The notes below the pieces were generated by a model that was given only the letters and a program-made list of their open reading frames with translations, did no database searches and was not told where the DNA came from. Shown piece by piece: positions 27,240 through 40,607 of a stretch of DNA of 64,000 nt. Position numbers and translations under genes: made by a program. Source of the DNA: Castellaniella sp. S9 (GTDB lineage Bacteria > Pseudomonadota > Gammaproteobacteria > Burkholderiales > Burkholderiaceae_B); assembly GCF_027257175.1 (NCBI RefSeq), contig NZ_JAPFGD010000001.1:434001-498000 (forward strand), in the 5' to 3' direction. How positions within the stretch are numbered: the first letter of the stretch is position 1; each line of letters starts with the position of its first letter.

Positions 27240-28505
27240 ATGAACGACACGTCTTCCGATTCCTCCATGATCCTCCTCGGCCGCCAGGCCCGCCAGGCCG
27301 CGCGCGGCATGCGCAATGCCACCGGCCGCGACAAGGCCCGCGCCCTGCGGGCGATGGCCGACGGCCTGCGCGCCCGCAAGGACTGGCTGCAGGCCGAAAA
27401 CGCGCGCGACCTGGATGCGGCGCAGCGCAACGGCCTCGACGCCCCGCTGGCGGAGCGCTTGAAACTGTCGGACAAGGCGCTGGACACCATGGCCCTGGGC
27501 CTGGAGCAGATCGCCGCCATGCCCGATCCCATCGGCGCGCTGACCGAAACCCTGATCCGGCCCAACGGGATGCGGGTCGCGCGCATGCGGGTGCCGCTGG
27601 GCGTCATCGGCATCATCTACGAATCGCGCCCGAACGTGACCATCGACGCGGCGGCCCTGTGCCTGAAATCGGGCAACGCGGCCATCCTGCGCGGCGGCAG
27701 CGAGGCCTTCCATTCCAACCGAGCGCTGGGCGACGTCATCCAGGCGGGCCTGGCCGAGGCCGGGCTGCCGGCCCACGCGATCCAGGTGGTGGGGACCACC
27801 GACCGGGCCGCCGTGGGCGAGATGGTCCGCATGACCGACTACATCGACGTCATCGTGCCGCGCGGCGGCAAGGGCCTGATCGCACGCCTCGCCGAGGAGG
27901 CCCGCGTCCCCATGATCAAGCACCTGGAGGGCAACTGCCACATCTACGTCGACGCGGCCGCCGACCTGGAGCGCGCGATCGGGATCGTCGTCAACGCCAA
28001 GACCTACCGCTGCGGCATCTGCGGGGCGGTCGAGACCCTGCTGGTCCACGCCGGCATCGCCGAGGCCCTGCTGCCCCGGCTGGGCCGGCGCCTGGCCGAA
28101 CTGGGCGTCGAGTTGCGCGCCTGCCCGCGCGCGGCCGCCTGGCTCGACGGCAGCACACCGGCCACCGAGGCGGATTGGGCCACGGAATTCCTCGCCCCCA
28201 TCCTGGCCGTGCGCGTGGTGGACACGATCGACGAGGCCATCGACCACATCGCCCGCTACGGTTCCGAGCACACCGAATCCATCGTCACCGAGGATCTGGC
28301 GGCGGCCCAGCGCTTCCAGCGCGAGGTCGACTCCAGTTCCGTGTACGTCAACCTGCCCACCTGCTTCGCCGACGGTTTCGAGTATGGCCTGGGGGCCGAG
28401 ATCGGCATTTCGACCAACCGCCTGCACGCCCGCGGGCCGGTGGGCCTCGAAGGCCTGACGATCCTGAAATGGGTCCTCACCGGCGAAGGGCAGTTGCGGG
28501 GATAG
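27240..28505 (+). CDS. proA: Gamma-glutamyl phosphate reductase
   Basis: 421 residues. NADPH-dependent reduction of gamma-glutamyl phosphate to glutamate semialdehyde, second step of proline synthesis. Aldehyde-dehydrogenase fold with [34 protein letters not shown]. The catalytic-cysteine region reads [17 protein letters not shown], and the C-terminal [17 protein letters not shown] is diagnostic. Fourteen bases after holA, so probably cotranscribed. Its partner proB is not in the window. Confidence 0.97.
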   Translation: MNDTSSDSSMILLGRQARQAARGMRNATGRDKARALRAMADGLRARKDWLQAENARDLDAAQRNGLDAPLAERLKLSDKALDTMALGLEQIAAMPDPIGALTETLIRPNGMRVARMRVPLGVIGIIYESRPNVTIDAAALCLKSGNAAILRGGSEAFHSNRALGDVIQAGLAEAGLPAHAIQVVGTTDRAAVGEMVRMTDYIDVIVPRGGKGLIARLAEEARVPMIKHLEGNCHIYVDAAADLERAIGIVVNAKTYRCGICGAVETLLVHAGIAEALLPRLGRRLAELGVELRACPRAAAWLDGSTPATEADWATEFLAPILAVRVVDTIDEAIDHIARYGSEHTESIVTEDLAAAQRFQREVDSSSVYVNLPTCFADGFEYGLGAEIGISTNRLHARGPVGLEGLTILKWVLTGEGQLRG

Positions 28506-28507
28506 GC

Positions 28508-28924
28508 GTGCTCTGGGTCAAGGCCTTCCACATCCTGTTCGTCATCGCCTGGTTCGCGGGCCTGTTCTACCTGCCGCGCATCTATGTGAACCTGGCGCAG
28601 ACCGACGAGCCCGGCGCACGCCGGGTGCTGCTGGGCATGGCGCGGCGCCTGTACCGCTTCATGACGCCGCTGGCGGTGCTGGCGGTCCTGCTGGGGCTCT
28701 GGCTCTACCTGGGCTGGGGCCTGGGCCGGGGACAGCTCTGGATGCACGTCAAGCTCGCCGCCGTCGCCGCCCTGGCGGCCTATCATCTGCTGTGCCTGCG
28801 TTACCTGCGCCGTTTCGAGCGCGGGGCCGGCACGCCCGGCCACCGCTACTTCCGCGGATTCAACGAGATCCCCGTCCTGCTCCTGCTGCTGGTCCTGATC
28901 ATGGTCGTGGTCAAACCCTTCTGA
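28508..28924 (+). CDS. hemJ: HemJ/CopD-like membrane protein (probable protoporphyrinogen oxidase)
   Basis: 138 residues with four hydrophobic helices. The start is a GTG at 28508, two bases after proA. The opening VLWVKAFHILFVIAWFAGLFYLPRIYV matches the HemJ/UPF0093 family. The conserved histidine (H8) and a lysine in the helix WMHVKLAAV (K82) are present; in this family such residues are tied to haem binding and to oxidation of protoporphyrinogen IX. Annotators often call these 'CopD family'. Its last codons lie inside a tandem duplication shared with the start of the next gene. Confidence 0.75.
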   Translation: MLWVKAFHILFVIAWFAGLFYLPRIYVNLAQTDEPGARRVLLGMARRLYRFMTPLAVLAVLLGLWLYLGWGLGRGQLWMHVKLAAVAALAAYHLLCLRYLRRFERGAGTPGHRYFRGFNEIPVLLLLLVLIMVVVKPF

Positions 28925-28965
28925 TGCCATGAGTCAAACAACCCTTCTGATGCCATGAGTCAAAC
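28914..28965 (+). repeat. Perfect 26-bp tandem duplication spanning the hemJ stop and the next start
   Basis: Bases 28914-28939 are repeated exactly at 28940-28965. Each copy holds the hemJ tail, the TGA and a GCCATGAGTC start context, so a second ATG was created upstream of the methyltransferase gene. Confidence 0.95.
28929..28958 (+). CDS. Nine-codon mini-ORF created by the tandem duplication
   Basis: The duplicated start encodes MSQTTLLMP and stops at TGA 28956-28958, overlapping the real ATG of the next gene (ATGA). If ribosomes use it, they would terminate exactly on the downstream start, giving translational coupling. It could equally be a silent by-product of the duplication. Confidence 0.35.
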   Translation: MSQTTLLMP

Positions 28966-30424
28966 CCCGCCCCGCAAGACCCTGAGCCTCAAGGACAAGA
29001 CGCCCGCCGCACCGGAACGCGAAGCCCCGCGCAAGCGCTCGGGCGCGCGAGCGCGCCAGGTCGCCCTCCAGGAACTGGCGCAGGGCCAGTCCGCCGAGGC
29101 GCGGCGGCCGCCAGACGCCAAGCCCACGCGCCGGGCGAAAAGCCCGCGCAGCGAGCCGGATTCACGCGACGCCATGCCGCGGCGCGATGCGAGACCGTCG
29201 CGCAAAGCCGCCACTGCGCCCATCACGCCATCGGACCCCGACGCGCGCATCCGGCGGATGCGCCGCCCCCGCGAAGCCGAGGTCTACGACCTGTATGCCC
29301 CGTGTCCGCACGGCCTGGAGCAGGCACTGGCGCTCGAGCTCCAGGCGCTGGGCTACGAGGCCGTGCGCGAGGGGCGCGCGGGATGCCATTTCCGGGCGGA
29401 CTGGACCGGCGTGCTGCGCGCCAACCTGTACTCGCGGCTGGCGACGCGCATTCTGGTGCGTGTCGCCCAGGCCGAGATCCACACCGAGGACGACATCCTG
29501 GCGCTGGCGCGGGATACTCCCTGGGAGCGCTGGTTCGGCGCCGAGCAGACGCTGCGGGTGGACACCTCGGCGGTGCGCAGCCCGTTGCGCAGTCTCCAGT
29601 ACTGCAACCTGCGGGCCAAGGACGGCATCTGCGACCGCCTGCGGGAGCGCGAGGGCGCCCGGCCGGACATCGACACGGTGCGCCCGGACGCCCGCGTGCA
29701 CCTGTTCCTGGATGCCACCCGCGCCACGCTGTATCTGGACGTCTCGGGTGAATCGCTGTTCAAGCGCGGCTGGCGCCTGGACAAGGGCGAGGCGCCCTTG
29801 CGCGAGAACCTCGCGGCGGGCCTGCTGGCCCTGTCCGACTGGACACCCGACAAGCCCCTGCTGGACCCTTTCTGCGGCAGCGGCACCATCCTGATCGAGG
29901 CCGCCTGGATCGCCCTGGGCGTGCCGCCTGGAATCTGGCGCCCGTTCAGCTTCGAACGCCTGCGCAATCACGATGCCCGCCGGTGGCGCGACCTCAAGGA
30001 GGACGCGCGGGCGCGCATCGCGCCGCGGATCGAGCAGGCCCTGGTCGGCTGCGACCTCGATCCCTCCGCCATCGATGCGGCCCGCGCCAATCTGGAGCGC
30101 GCCCACCTGACCCCGGATGCCATCCGCCTGGAGGTCGGCGATGCGCGCCGGATACCCGCGCCCGCGCCCGAGGGTTGGATCGTCACCAACCCGCCCTACG
30201 GCGAACGCCTGAGCGGCGACGACACCGAGCTCTGGCCCCAATGGGCCAGCCACCTCAAGCGTCATTACGGCGGCTGGCAGGTCAACGTCATCAGCAGCGA
30301 CCTCGAGCTGCCGAGGCACATGCGCCTCAAGCCGCGCCGCCGCCAGCCCGTACACAATGGCGCATTGGACTGCCGTCTGTTCCAGTTCGACATCGTGGCG
30401 GCGGGCTACCGGGACGAGGCATAG
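28955..30424 (+). CDS. THUMP-domain class I SAM-dependent RNA methyltransferase (RlmL-like)
   Basis: 489 residues. A disordered basic N-terminus of about 100 residues precedes a ferredoxin-like/THUMP region (YDLYAPCPHGLEQALALELQALGYEAV). The methyltransferase domain has LLDPFCGSGTILIEAAW (SAM motif I) and TNPPYGERL (N6/N2-methylation NPPY type). It matches the N-terminal RlmL half of E. coli RlmKL (23S rRNA m2G2445) but lacks the RlmK half, as in many Burkholderiales. The start at 28955 is the second of two duplicated ATGs. Confidence 0.85.
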   Translation: MSQTPPRKTLSLKDKTPAAPEREAPRKRSGARARQVALQELAQGQSAEARRPPDAKPTRRAKSPRSEPDSRDAMPRRDARPSRKAATAPITPSDPDARIRRMRRPREAEVYDLYAPCPHGLEQALALELQALGYEAVREGRAGCHFRADWTGVLRANLYSRLATRILVRVAQAEIHTEDDILALARDTPWERWFGAEQTLRVDTSAVRSPLRSLQYCNLRAKDGICDRLREREGARPDIDTVRPDARVHLFLDATRATLYLDVSGESLFKRGWRLDKGEAPLRENLAAGLLALSDWTPDKPLLDPFCGSGTILIEAAWIALGVPPGIWRPFSFERLRNHDARRWRDLKEDARARIAPRIEQALVGCDLDPSAIDAARANLERAHLTPDAIRLEVGDARRIPAPAPEGWIVTNPPYGERLSGDDTELWPQWASHLKRHYGGWQVNVISSDLELPRHMRLKPRRRQPVHNGALDCRLFQFDIVAAGYRDEA

Positions 30425-30472
30425 CACGGCCCGGTGCCGTGGCGATTTCACACCACTGTCGCCCCTCTTTAT

Positions 30473-30484
30473 TGCACCGCAAAA
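30473..30484 (+). repeat. 12-bp direct repeat, copy 1 (TGCACCGCAAAA)
   Basis: Same 12 bases recur at 30763-30774, so the two copies bracket the promoter, operator and coding sequence of the 60-residue protein. Confidence 0.6.
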
Positions 30485-30490
30485 AAATCC

Positions 30491-30531
30491 TTGCTTTTTG
30501 ACTAGGGTAAACCCTATAATAGGGTTAACCC
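30491..30531 (+). promoter_or_regulatory. Promoter with paired palindromic operators
   Basis: -35 TTGCTT (30491-30496), 18-bp spacer, consensus -10 TATAAT (30515-30520). GGGTAAACCC (30505-30514) lies in the spacer and the perfect palindrome GGGTTAACCC (30522-30531) just after the -10. Between them, AACCCTAT-A-ATAGGGTT (30510-30526) forms a third dyad centred on the -10. Occupancy by a repressor would close the promoter. Confidence 0.65.
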
Positions 30532-30567
30532 GAGCGAAACGCTCTTCATTCAGCAAAGAGGCTAGCT

Positions 30568-30750
30568 ATGAACACGATGAACCACACCCGCCTGACCGAC
30601 TCCCTCGAACGCGAACTGCTGCAGCAAGCCATCGAGGCGCAATACGAATATCCCGTCCTGGACAAGATGCTGAGCAATCTGTTCCGCAAGGTGGCGACGT
30701 TCTTCCGTGGTCCCGAGGTCACGATCCATCAGACCCACACCGCCCACTAA
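30568..30750 (+). CDS. Small charged protein of unknown function (60 aa)
   Basis: MNTMNHTRLTDSLERELLQQ is followed by a mixed helical region (AIEAQYEYPVLDKMLSNLFRKVATFFRG) and a His/Thr-rich tail. No signal peptide or long hydrophobic segment. One amphipathic helix near residues 33-47 could touch a membrane. I do not recognise the family. Support for a real gene: a consensus promoter with paired operators, an AGAGGC ribosome site, and a hairpin terminator directly after the stop, all framing just this frame. Such small, tightly regulated monocistrons often serve stress or metabolic switching, but no function is claimed. Confidence 0.65.
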   Translation: MNTMNHTRLTDSLERELLQQAIEAQYEYPVLDKMLSNLFRKVATFFRGPEVTIHQTHTAH

Positions 30751-30762
30751 GAAACTCTCTGC

Positions 30763-30774
30763 TGCACCGCAAAA
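30763..30774 (+). repeat. 12-bp direct repeat, copy 2 (TGCACCGCAAAA)
   Basis: Second copy of the repeat at 30473-30484, running into the terminator stem of the small gene. Confidence 0.6.
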
Positions 30775-30797
30775 GAGCCGCCAGGAGGCGGCTCTTT
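30772..30797 (+). terminator. Hairpin terminator of the 60-residue protein gene
   Basis: Eleven-base-pair stem AAAGAGCCGCC/GGCGGCTCTTT with a four-base loop, 21 bases after the stop codon. The T run is short (three), so termination may be partial. Confidence 0.65.
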
Positions 30798-30895
30798 GCA
30801 TTGAGGGTCCCGGCGATCCCGCGCCGCCTGCCGGCGCATGGCCAGGTTTCGGCGTTTTGCAGGATAATGACGGGTTTCCGGTCCCTCTTCGCGCC

Positions 30896-31399
30896 ATGCC
30901 CCTCACCCCAGCCCCCAGCCGCCTCAGGCGCTTCGCCTGCATGATGTATGAAGGCGTCCTGCTTTTCGGCGTCCTGTTCCTCGCGTCCTACCTGCTCGAT
31001 ACGCTGACCCAGAGCCGCGACGGCCTGATGCTGCGCCATACGCGCCAAGGCGTCGCCTTCGTGGCCATCGGCCTGTACTTCATCCTGTGCTGGCGGCACG
31101 GCGGCCAGACCCTGCCCATGAAGACCTGGGACATCCGCCTGGCCGGCCGCGACGCCGCGCCGGTACCCTTGACGCGCATGGTGCTGCGCTATGTGCTGAT
31201 GTGGCTGCTGCCCCTGCTGGCCGCCTGGCTCGTCGGGCGCCTGTCCACCGCCACCGGCTACGCCTCGGTCGACCTGCTGATCGTCGCGGCGCCCTTCTCG
31301 ATCTTCGTCTGGACCTGGTTCGATCCCGAGGGCCAGTTCCTCCATGACCGCCTGCTGGGCACCCGGCTGGTCGACCTCAAGGCATCGACACTCCCATGA
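30896..31399 (+). CDS. RDD family membrane protein
   Basis: 167 residues from the ATG at 30896; the earlier in-frame codons run through the upstream gene's terminator. Four hydrophobic segments with the RDD pattern: an initial basic-aromatic segment (LRRFACMMYEGVLLFGVLF in place of RxxAxxxD), GGQTLPMKTWDIRL after the second helix, and the closing FDPEGQFLHDRLLGTRLVD. The function of the family is unsettled (some members are Na+/H+ antiporters). The stop overlaps the hslO start (ATGA). A likely -10 (GATAAT, near 30863) precedes it. Confidence 0.8.
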   Translation: MPLTPAPSRLRRFACMMYEGVLLFGVLFLASYLLDTLTQSRDGLMLRHTRQGVAFVAIGLYFILCWRHGGQTLPMKTWDIRLAGRDAAPVPLTRMVLRYVLMWLLPLLAAWLVGRLSTATGYASVDLLIVAAPFSIFVWTWFDPEGQFLHDRLLGTRLVDLKASTLP

Positions 31400-32310
31400 G
31401 CGACACCCTGCACAAGTACCTCGCCCTCGACCACGCCACCCGCGTCCAGGCGGTGCGCCTGACCGACACCTGGCGCACCGGACTGGCGCACCAGGACCAT
31501 CCGCCCGTGCTGCAGCGGCTCATGGGCGAACTGTCCGCCGCCGCGGTCCTGCTGGCCGGCAACATCAAGTTCAACGGATCGGTCGTCCTGCAGCTGCAGG
31601 GCAACGGCCCCGTGCGCCTGATCGTGGTCGAATGCACCACGGACCTGGGGCTGCGCGCGACCGCCCACGTGCGCGAGGATGCCGGCATCCCGGACGACGG
31701 CACCCTGCAGACGCTGCTCAATGCGGACGGCCAGGGCCGCTTCATGGTGATGCTGGACCCCGAACGCCGCGAGACCGGCGCGCCGGCCTACCAGGGCATC
31801 GTGCCCCTGGAGGGCGAAACAGTCGCCGACGCGCTCGAGCACTACATGCGCAATTCCGAGCAGCTCGACACGCGGATGTGGCTGGCGGCCGACGAGCGGC
31901 ACTGCGCGGGCTTCCTGCTGCAGCGCCTGCCCGAGGCCGGAGGCCGTGCCGCGGAATCGGCCGAGGAGCCCAGCTGGGACCGTTTCGTCGCCCTGGCCGA
32001 AACCCTGCAGACCGCCGAGCTCCTGGACGAGGACACCGACACCCTGATCCATCGCCTGTTCTGGCAGGATGAACTGCGGATGTTCGAGCCCCAGGCCGTG
32101 CGCTGGCATTGCCCATGCTCGCGCGACCGCGTCGCCAACATGCTGCGCACCCTGGGCCGCGCCGAGATCGACAGCATCCTCAGCGAACAAGAGCAGGTGC
32201 GGATCGCCTGCAATTTCTGCGGCAAGCCCTATGTCTTCGACGCCGTGGACTGCGCGATGCTGTTCACCGACGGTCCCCAGCCGCCGCAGGAGCCCGGCAC
32301 GCTGCACTAG
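31396..32310 (+). CDS. hslO: Redox-regulated chaperone Hsp33
   Basis: 304 residues. Cytoplasmic holdase activated by oxidation. The zinc-binding redox switch is intact: WHCPCSRDRV (CxC) and IACNFCGKPY (CxxC). The N-terminal chaperone domain shows LLAGNIKFNGSVVLQLQGNGPVRLIVVE. Coupled to the RDD gene by an ATGA overlap, so the two are translated together. Confidence 0.96.
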   Translation: MSDTLHKYLALDHATRVQAVRLTDTWRTGLAHQDHPPVLQRLMGELSAAAVLLAGNIKFNGSVVLQLQGNGPVRLIVVECTTDLGLRATAHVREDAGIPDDGTLQTLLNADGQGRFMVMLDPERRETGAPAYQGIVPLEGETVADALEHYMRNSEQLDTRMWLAADERHCAGFLLQRLPEAGGRAAESAEEPSWDRFVALAETLQTAELLDEDTDTLIHRLFWQDELRMFEPQAVRWHCPCSRDRVANMLRTLGRAEIDSILSEQEQVRIACNFCGKPYVFDAVDCAMLFTDGPQPPQEPGTLH

Positions 32311-32502
32311 ACATAATGGTTGCTCGTTAGGCGACGGAGGCTCGTCTCCTGTATCGCGGATTGCGCCCTCTTTCGAGGGGGCCGAGCCACATGCGGCGGG
32401 GCGAGCCCGCGCGCATCGGGATCCGCGCGGTTTCCACACTCGACAGGCCTGCGCCGCCCCCCGACACTGAAAGGCCTCCGATGGTCTTCCAGGTCCCCCG
32501 GC

Positions 32503-33513
32503 ATGCGCTTTCCACTTGCGGTCCCGCTGCGGCCCGCCACCCGCCAACGCGGCGCGGGCATGGCGGGATTCCTGCTGACCGCCCTGCCCGTCCTGCTATT
32601 GGGGGCGGGCGCCATAGAAACCGCCCATTGGCTGTTCCTGCGCCAGACCCTCAGCCACGCCCTGGTCGAGGCCGGCCGCGCAGCGGCTACCCGACACGCG
32701 CAGCCCGCGGCGCTGGCGCGGGCTTTCGAGGACGCCCTGCGCATGCTGCATCCCGAGATCCGGCAGCGGGATGCCGCCTTGGCCTGGCGCCGGCGGGCGC
32801 TGGACGGCCCGCCCTGGCGCATCCGGGTGATCCGCCCCGCGCGCGCGGCTTTTCTCGATCACGCCGACCCGGGCACGGGCGCCCCGCCGTTCGGCGCCCT
32901 CGGGCCGGCTCAGATCCGCAATGATCGCCAGCACGAACAACACCAGCGGGCGATGAGGATGGGTTGGCCCGCCGGACGCGGGCCGGTGTCGGGCGAGACG
33001 GTCTTCGAGGCCAACACCCTGCAGCTCGAGCTGATCTGGCCTCACCGTCCCCTGCTGCCCGGCGTGGCCGCCGTGCTGCGCCTGATGGCGGAATCCGCCT
33101 CGCCCGAGGATGACCGCCGGCGTGTGCTGACGCAGGGCCTGTTGCCCATCGTGCGCAGCGCGACCCTGGCCATGCATTCGCATCCTGCGCAATGGCCCGA
33201 CCTGGCCGACGGCCGGGTGGTGCACGGCAATCCCGCCTCGGGGCCGCCTTCGGCCGCCGGGCCGGACTGCGCCCATGGACCCAACGCCTGCCTGCCGCAT
33301 GGGTCCCCGCCCGGCGCGGCCGATGGCGGCACAGCCGGCGAGGCGGGGCACGGCGTGCCGCCCGCTGTCCCGGACGGCACGGCCGCCGGCCCGCCGTACG
33401 ACCCAGCCGCCTCCAGACCGGATGGCAGCCATGCGGACGGCCGCGGCAACGCCGGTATCGAGGCGGGCGACGCGGCGCCCGGGGATCTGTCCTGTGATCC
33501 CCCCCTGCCATGA
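32503..33513 (+). CDS. Orphan TadE/TadG-like protein with a long low-complexity tail
   Basis: 336 residues from the ATG at 32503. The start resembles minor pseudopilins: RQRGAGMAGFLLTALPVLLLGAGAIETAHWLFLRQTLSHALVEAGRAAATRHA, a single membrane helix followed by a surface-exposed helix. The middle is an unknown soluble region. The last third is rich in Gly, Pro, Ala and His with no repeats of fixed length. No tad/flp pilus genes surround it. Ribosome site is weak and the exact start uncertain. Convergent with ftsB. Confidence 0.6.
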   Translation: MRFPLAVPLRPATRQRGAGMAGFLLTALPVLLLGAGAIETAHWLFLRQTLSHALVEAGRAAATRHAQPAALARAFEDALRMLHPEIRQRDAALAWRRRALDGPPWRIRVIRPARAAFLDHADPGTGAPPFGALGPAQIRNDRQHEQHQRAMRMGWPAGRGPVSGETVFEANTLQLELIWPHRPLLPGVAAVLRLMAESASPEDDRRRVLTQGLLPIVRSATLAMHSHPAQWPDLADGRVVHGNPASGPPSAAGPDCAHGPNACLPHGSPPGAADGGTAGEAGHGVPPAVPDGTAAGPPYDPAASRPDGSHADGRGNAGIEAGDAAPGDLSCDPPLP

Positions 33514-33539
33514 ATGCCCGGGCCGGGCGGGCCTTGGAA

Positions 33540-33830
33540 TCAGGGCTTGGGGGCGGACGCGGGCGGCAGGATCTGGACGAAATACTCGCCCTCGCGGATC
33601 ATGCCCAGCTCGCCGCGGGCGCGCTCCTCGATGGCCGAGGTCCCGGATTTCAGATCCTGGACCTCGGCCTGCAAGGCGTTGTTGCGCGCGGCGAGCGCCT
33701 GCGTGCTGTCCTGCTGGGCCGCCACTTGTTTCTGCAATTCATGGACCCGCATCCAGCCGCCCTTGCCCCACCACAGCGGATACTGGGCGGCCAGCGTGAG
33801 GACGGCCAGGACGAGGATCAGCAAGCGCAT
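33540..33830 (-). CDS. ftsB: Cell division protein FtsB
   Basis: 96 residues: one N-terminal transmembrane helix ([26 protein letters not shown]), a coiled coil ([33 protein letters not shown]), then [18 protein letters not shown], the conserved FtsB end. Bitopic divisome protein that bridges FtsL and FtsQ. Eighteen bases after eno, an arrangement conserved in many beta- and gammaproteobacteria. Confidence 0.95.
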   Translation of the reverse strand: MRLLILVLAVLTLAAQYPLWWGKGGWMRVHELQKQVAAQQDSTQALAARNNALQAEVQDLKSGTSAIEERARGELGMIREGEYFVQILPPASAPKP

Positions 33831-33848
33831 GCCCGGATCCCCGCAGGA

Positions 33849-35141
<1,293 letters not shown>

Positions 35142-35170
35142 CTATCCTGCCTGTATTGAGGGATTGCGTG

Positions 35171-35208
35171 AAAAAACGCAGGGCTCGGGTATTTTACCCA
35201 TGCGCCCT
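35171..35208 (-). terminator. Rho-independent terminator between DUF1330 gene and eno
   Basis: Read on the minus strand: AGGGC-gcat-GGGT-aaaat-ACCC-ga-GCCCT, a stem with an internal loop, followed after three bases by six T. It separates pyrG-kdsA-DUF1330 transcripts from eno-ftsB. Confidence 0.7.
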
Positions 35209-35254
35209 GGGGGCCAGTCTACCCCGCGGGCGCGCCGCGCGAGCCCAAGAGATG

Positions 35255-35539
35255 CTAGACACCCTGGACGATGTACATCGTCATGTGCGCCGCCTCGGCG
35301 CGGGCCGCCCGGCCCTGGCGATATTCCGGCGAATCATAGAATCTGCGCGCCGCCTCGACGTCGTCGAACTCCAGCACCACGAGGCGACCCGGATGCGCGC
35401 CCTCGAGGGCGGTCACCTCGCCGCCGCGCACCAGCACGCGCGCGCCGTACTTTTGCATCGCCTCGGAGGAAAATTTCTGGTAGTGCTTGTATTGCTCGGG
35501 ATCAGTGACTTCGACGTTGGCAATGATGTAGGCGCTCAT
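35255..35539 (-). CDS. DUF1330 domain protein
   Basis: 94 residues, the usual size for this small alpha/beta-barrel family (MSAYIIANVEVTDPEQYKHYQKFSSEAMQKYGARVLVRGG, then RLVVLEFDDVEAARRFYDSPEYR). Related to dimeric ferredoxin-like monooxygenase folds, but no activity is established. It starts 19 bases after kdsA on the same strand and is followed by a terminator, so it is the last gene of the pyrG-kdsA unit. Confidence 0.9.
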   Translation of the reverse strand: MSAYIIANVEVTDPEQYKHYQKFSSEAMQKYGARVLVRGGEVTALEGAHPGRLVVLEFDDVEAARRFYDSPEYRQGRAARAEAAHMTMYIVQGV

Positions 35540-35558
35540 GGGGATTCCTGTCGGAGGT

Positions 35559-36410
35559 TCAAAGTGAGTTCAGCAACGCGCCGCCTTCCTTGACGCAACG
35601 GTCGATGGCCTGCAGGCTGGCGAGCAGGTCGCGCATGCGGTCCAGGGCCACGGCATTGGGGCCATCGGACAGCGCACGGTCGGGGTCGGGATGGGTCTCC
35701 ATGAAGACCCCCGCCACGCCGGCGGCCACCGCGGCGCGGGCCAGGACGGGCACGAACTCGCGCTGTCCGCCCGAGCTGGCGCCCTGCCCGCCGGGCAGTT
35801 GCACCGAGTGCGTGGCATCGAACACCACCGGACACCCGGTCTCGCGCATGATCGCCAGCGAACGCATGTCGGACACCAGGTTGTTGTAGCCGAACGAGGC
35901 GCCGCGCTCGCACACCATGATGGTATCGCCGTCGCCGCCGGCCTCCTGCGCCGCGGCGCGGGCCTTGGCGACGACCTGCTGCATGTCATGCGGCGCGAGG
36001 AATTGCCCTTTCTTGATGTTGACCGGCTTGAGCGTGGCCGCGCAGGCGTGGATGAAATCCGTCTGGCGGCACAGGAATGCAGGGGTCTGCAGCACGTCGA
36101 CCACCTGGGCCGCCGCGCGCGCCTGGTCCGCGTCGTGCACGTCGGTCAGGACGGGCACGCCGAGCTGGGCGCGCACGTCGGCGAGGATCGCCAGCCCCTG
36201 CTCGATGCCGGGGCCGCGAAACGAACGGTCCGAACTGCGGTTCGCCTTGTCGAAGGAACTCTTGTAGATGAAGGGAATGCCCAGCGTGCGCGTGATGTCC
36301 TGGAGGCGGCCGGCCGTCTCGAAGGCGAGCTCGCGCGATTCAATCACGCAGGGGCCGGCGATCAGGAAGAACGGCTGGTCCAGGCCCACCCGGAAATCGC
36401 ACAGTTTCAT
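35559..36410 (-). CDS. kdsA: 3-deoxy-D-manno-octulosonate 8-phosphate synthase
   Basis: 283 residues. Condenses PEP with arabinose 5-phosphate to make KDO 8-phosphate for lipopolysaccharide inner core. Typical pieces: [66 protein letters not shown] and [12 protein letters not shown] cysteine is absent from the usual metal position (NIKKGQF rather than NxCxGQF), which fits the metal-independent class. Nine bases after pyrG; that linkage is conserved. Confidence 0.97.
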   Translation of the reverse strand: MKLCDFRVGLDQPFFLIAGPCVIESRELAFETAGRLQDITRTLGIPFIYKSSFDKANRSSDRSFRGPGIEQGLAILADVRAQLGVPVLTDVHDADQARAAAQVVDVLQTPAFLCRQTDFIHACAATLKPVNIKKGQFLAPHDMQQVVAKARAAAQEAGGDGDTIMVCERGASFGYNNLVSDMRSLAIMRETGCPVVFDATHSVQLPGGQGASSGGQREFVPVLARAAVAAGVAGVFMETHPDPDRALSDGPNAVALDRMRDLLASLQAIDRCVKEGGALLNSL

Positions 36411-36419
36411 GGGTTCTCC

Positions 36420-39927
<3,508 letters not shown>

Positions 39928-39939
39928 GAGAAAACCCCT

Positions 39940-40593
39940 TCAGGCGACGGCCGACACGTCCAGGCGGGCGGAGGTCTTGGCGCGGATCTCGTCGACGGTG
40001 ACGCCGGGGGCGAGCTCGGTGAGCCGCAGGCCGTCTTCGCCGACCTCCATCACCCCCAGGTCGGTGATGATCATGTCGACCACGCCCACGCCGGTCAGCG
40101 GCAGGGTGCATTCGGGCAGCAGCTTGAGGTTTTCCGTGCCGTCCTTGGCGCGCGCGACGTGCTCCATCAGCACCACGACCTTGCCGACGCCGGCCACCAG
40201 GTCCATGGCGCCGCCCATGCCCTTGATCATCTTGCCGGGAATCATCCAGTTGGCCAGGTCACCCTTTTCGGACACCTGCATGGCCCCCAGGATGGCCAGG
40301 TTGATCTTGCCGCCGCGTATCATGCCGAACGAGTCCGCCGAGGCGAAGATCGAGGAGCCGGGCAAGGTGGTGACGGTCTGCTTGCCGGCGTTGATGCAAT
40401 CGGCGTCGATCTCGTCCTCGGTCGGGAAGGGCCCGATGCCCAGCAGGCCGTTTTCCGACTGCAGCCAGACCTCCATGCCCTCGGGCACGTGGTTGGCCAC
40501 CAGGGTCGGCAGGCCGATCCCCAGGTTCACATAAAAGCCGTCCTGCAGCTCGCGCGCCGCGCGCGCCGCCATTTGTTCGCGATCCCAAGCCAT
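39940..40593 (-). CDS. scoB: 3-oxoacid CoA-transferase subunit B
   Basis: 217 residues from the ATG at 40593, chosen because GAGGAGGAT stands eight bases upstream; a TTG at 40611 is also in frame. Class I CoA-transferase beta chain, with the catalytic glutamate in [13 protein letters not shown] and the oxyanion-side [10 protein letters not shown]-like segment ([22 protein letters not shown]). With subunit A it would move CoA from succinyl-CoA to acetoacetate or a similar 3-oxoacid. Confidence 0.92.
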   Translation of the reverse strand: MAWDREQMAARAARELQDGFYVNLGIGLPTLVANHVPEGMEVWLQSENGLLGIGPFPTEDEIDADCINAGKQTVTTLPGSSIFASADSFGMIRGGKINLAILGAMQVSEKGDLANWMIPGKMIKGMGGAMDLVAGVGKVVVLMEHVARAKDGTENLKLLPECTLPLTGVGVVDMIITDLGVMEVGEDGLRLTELAPGVTVDEIRAKTSARLDVSAVA

Positions 40594-40607
40594 TTCCGTA
40601 ATCCTCC

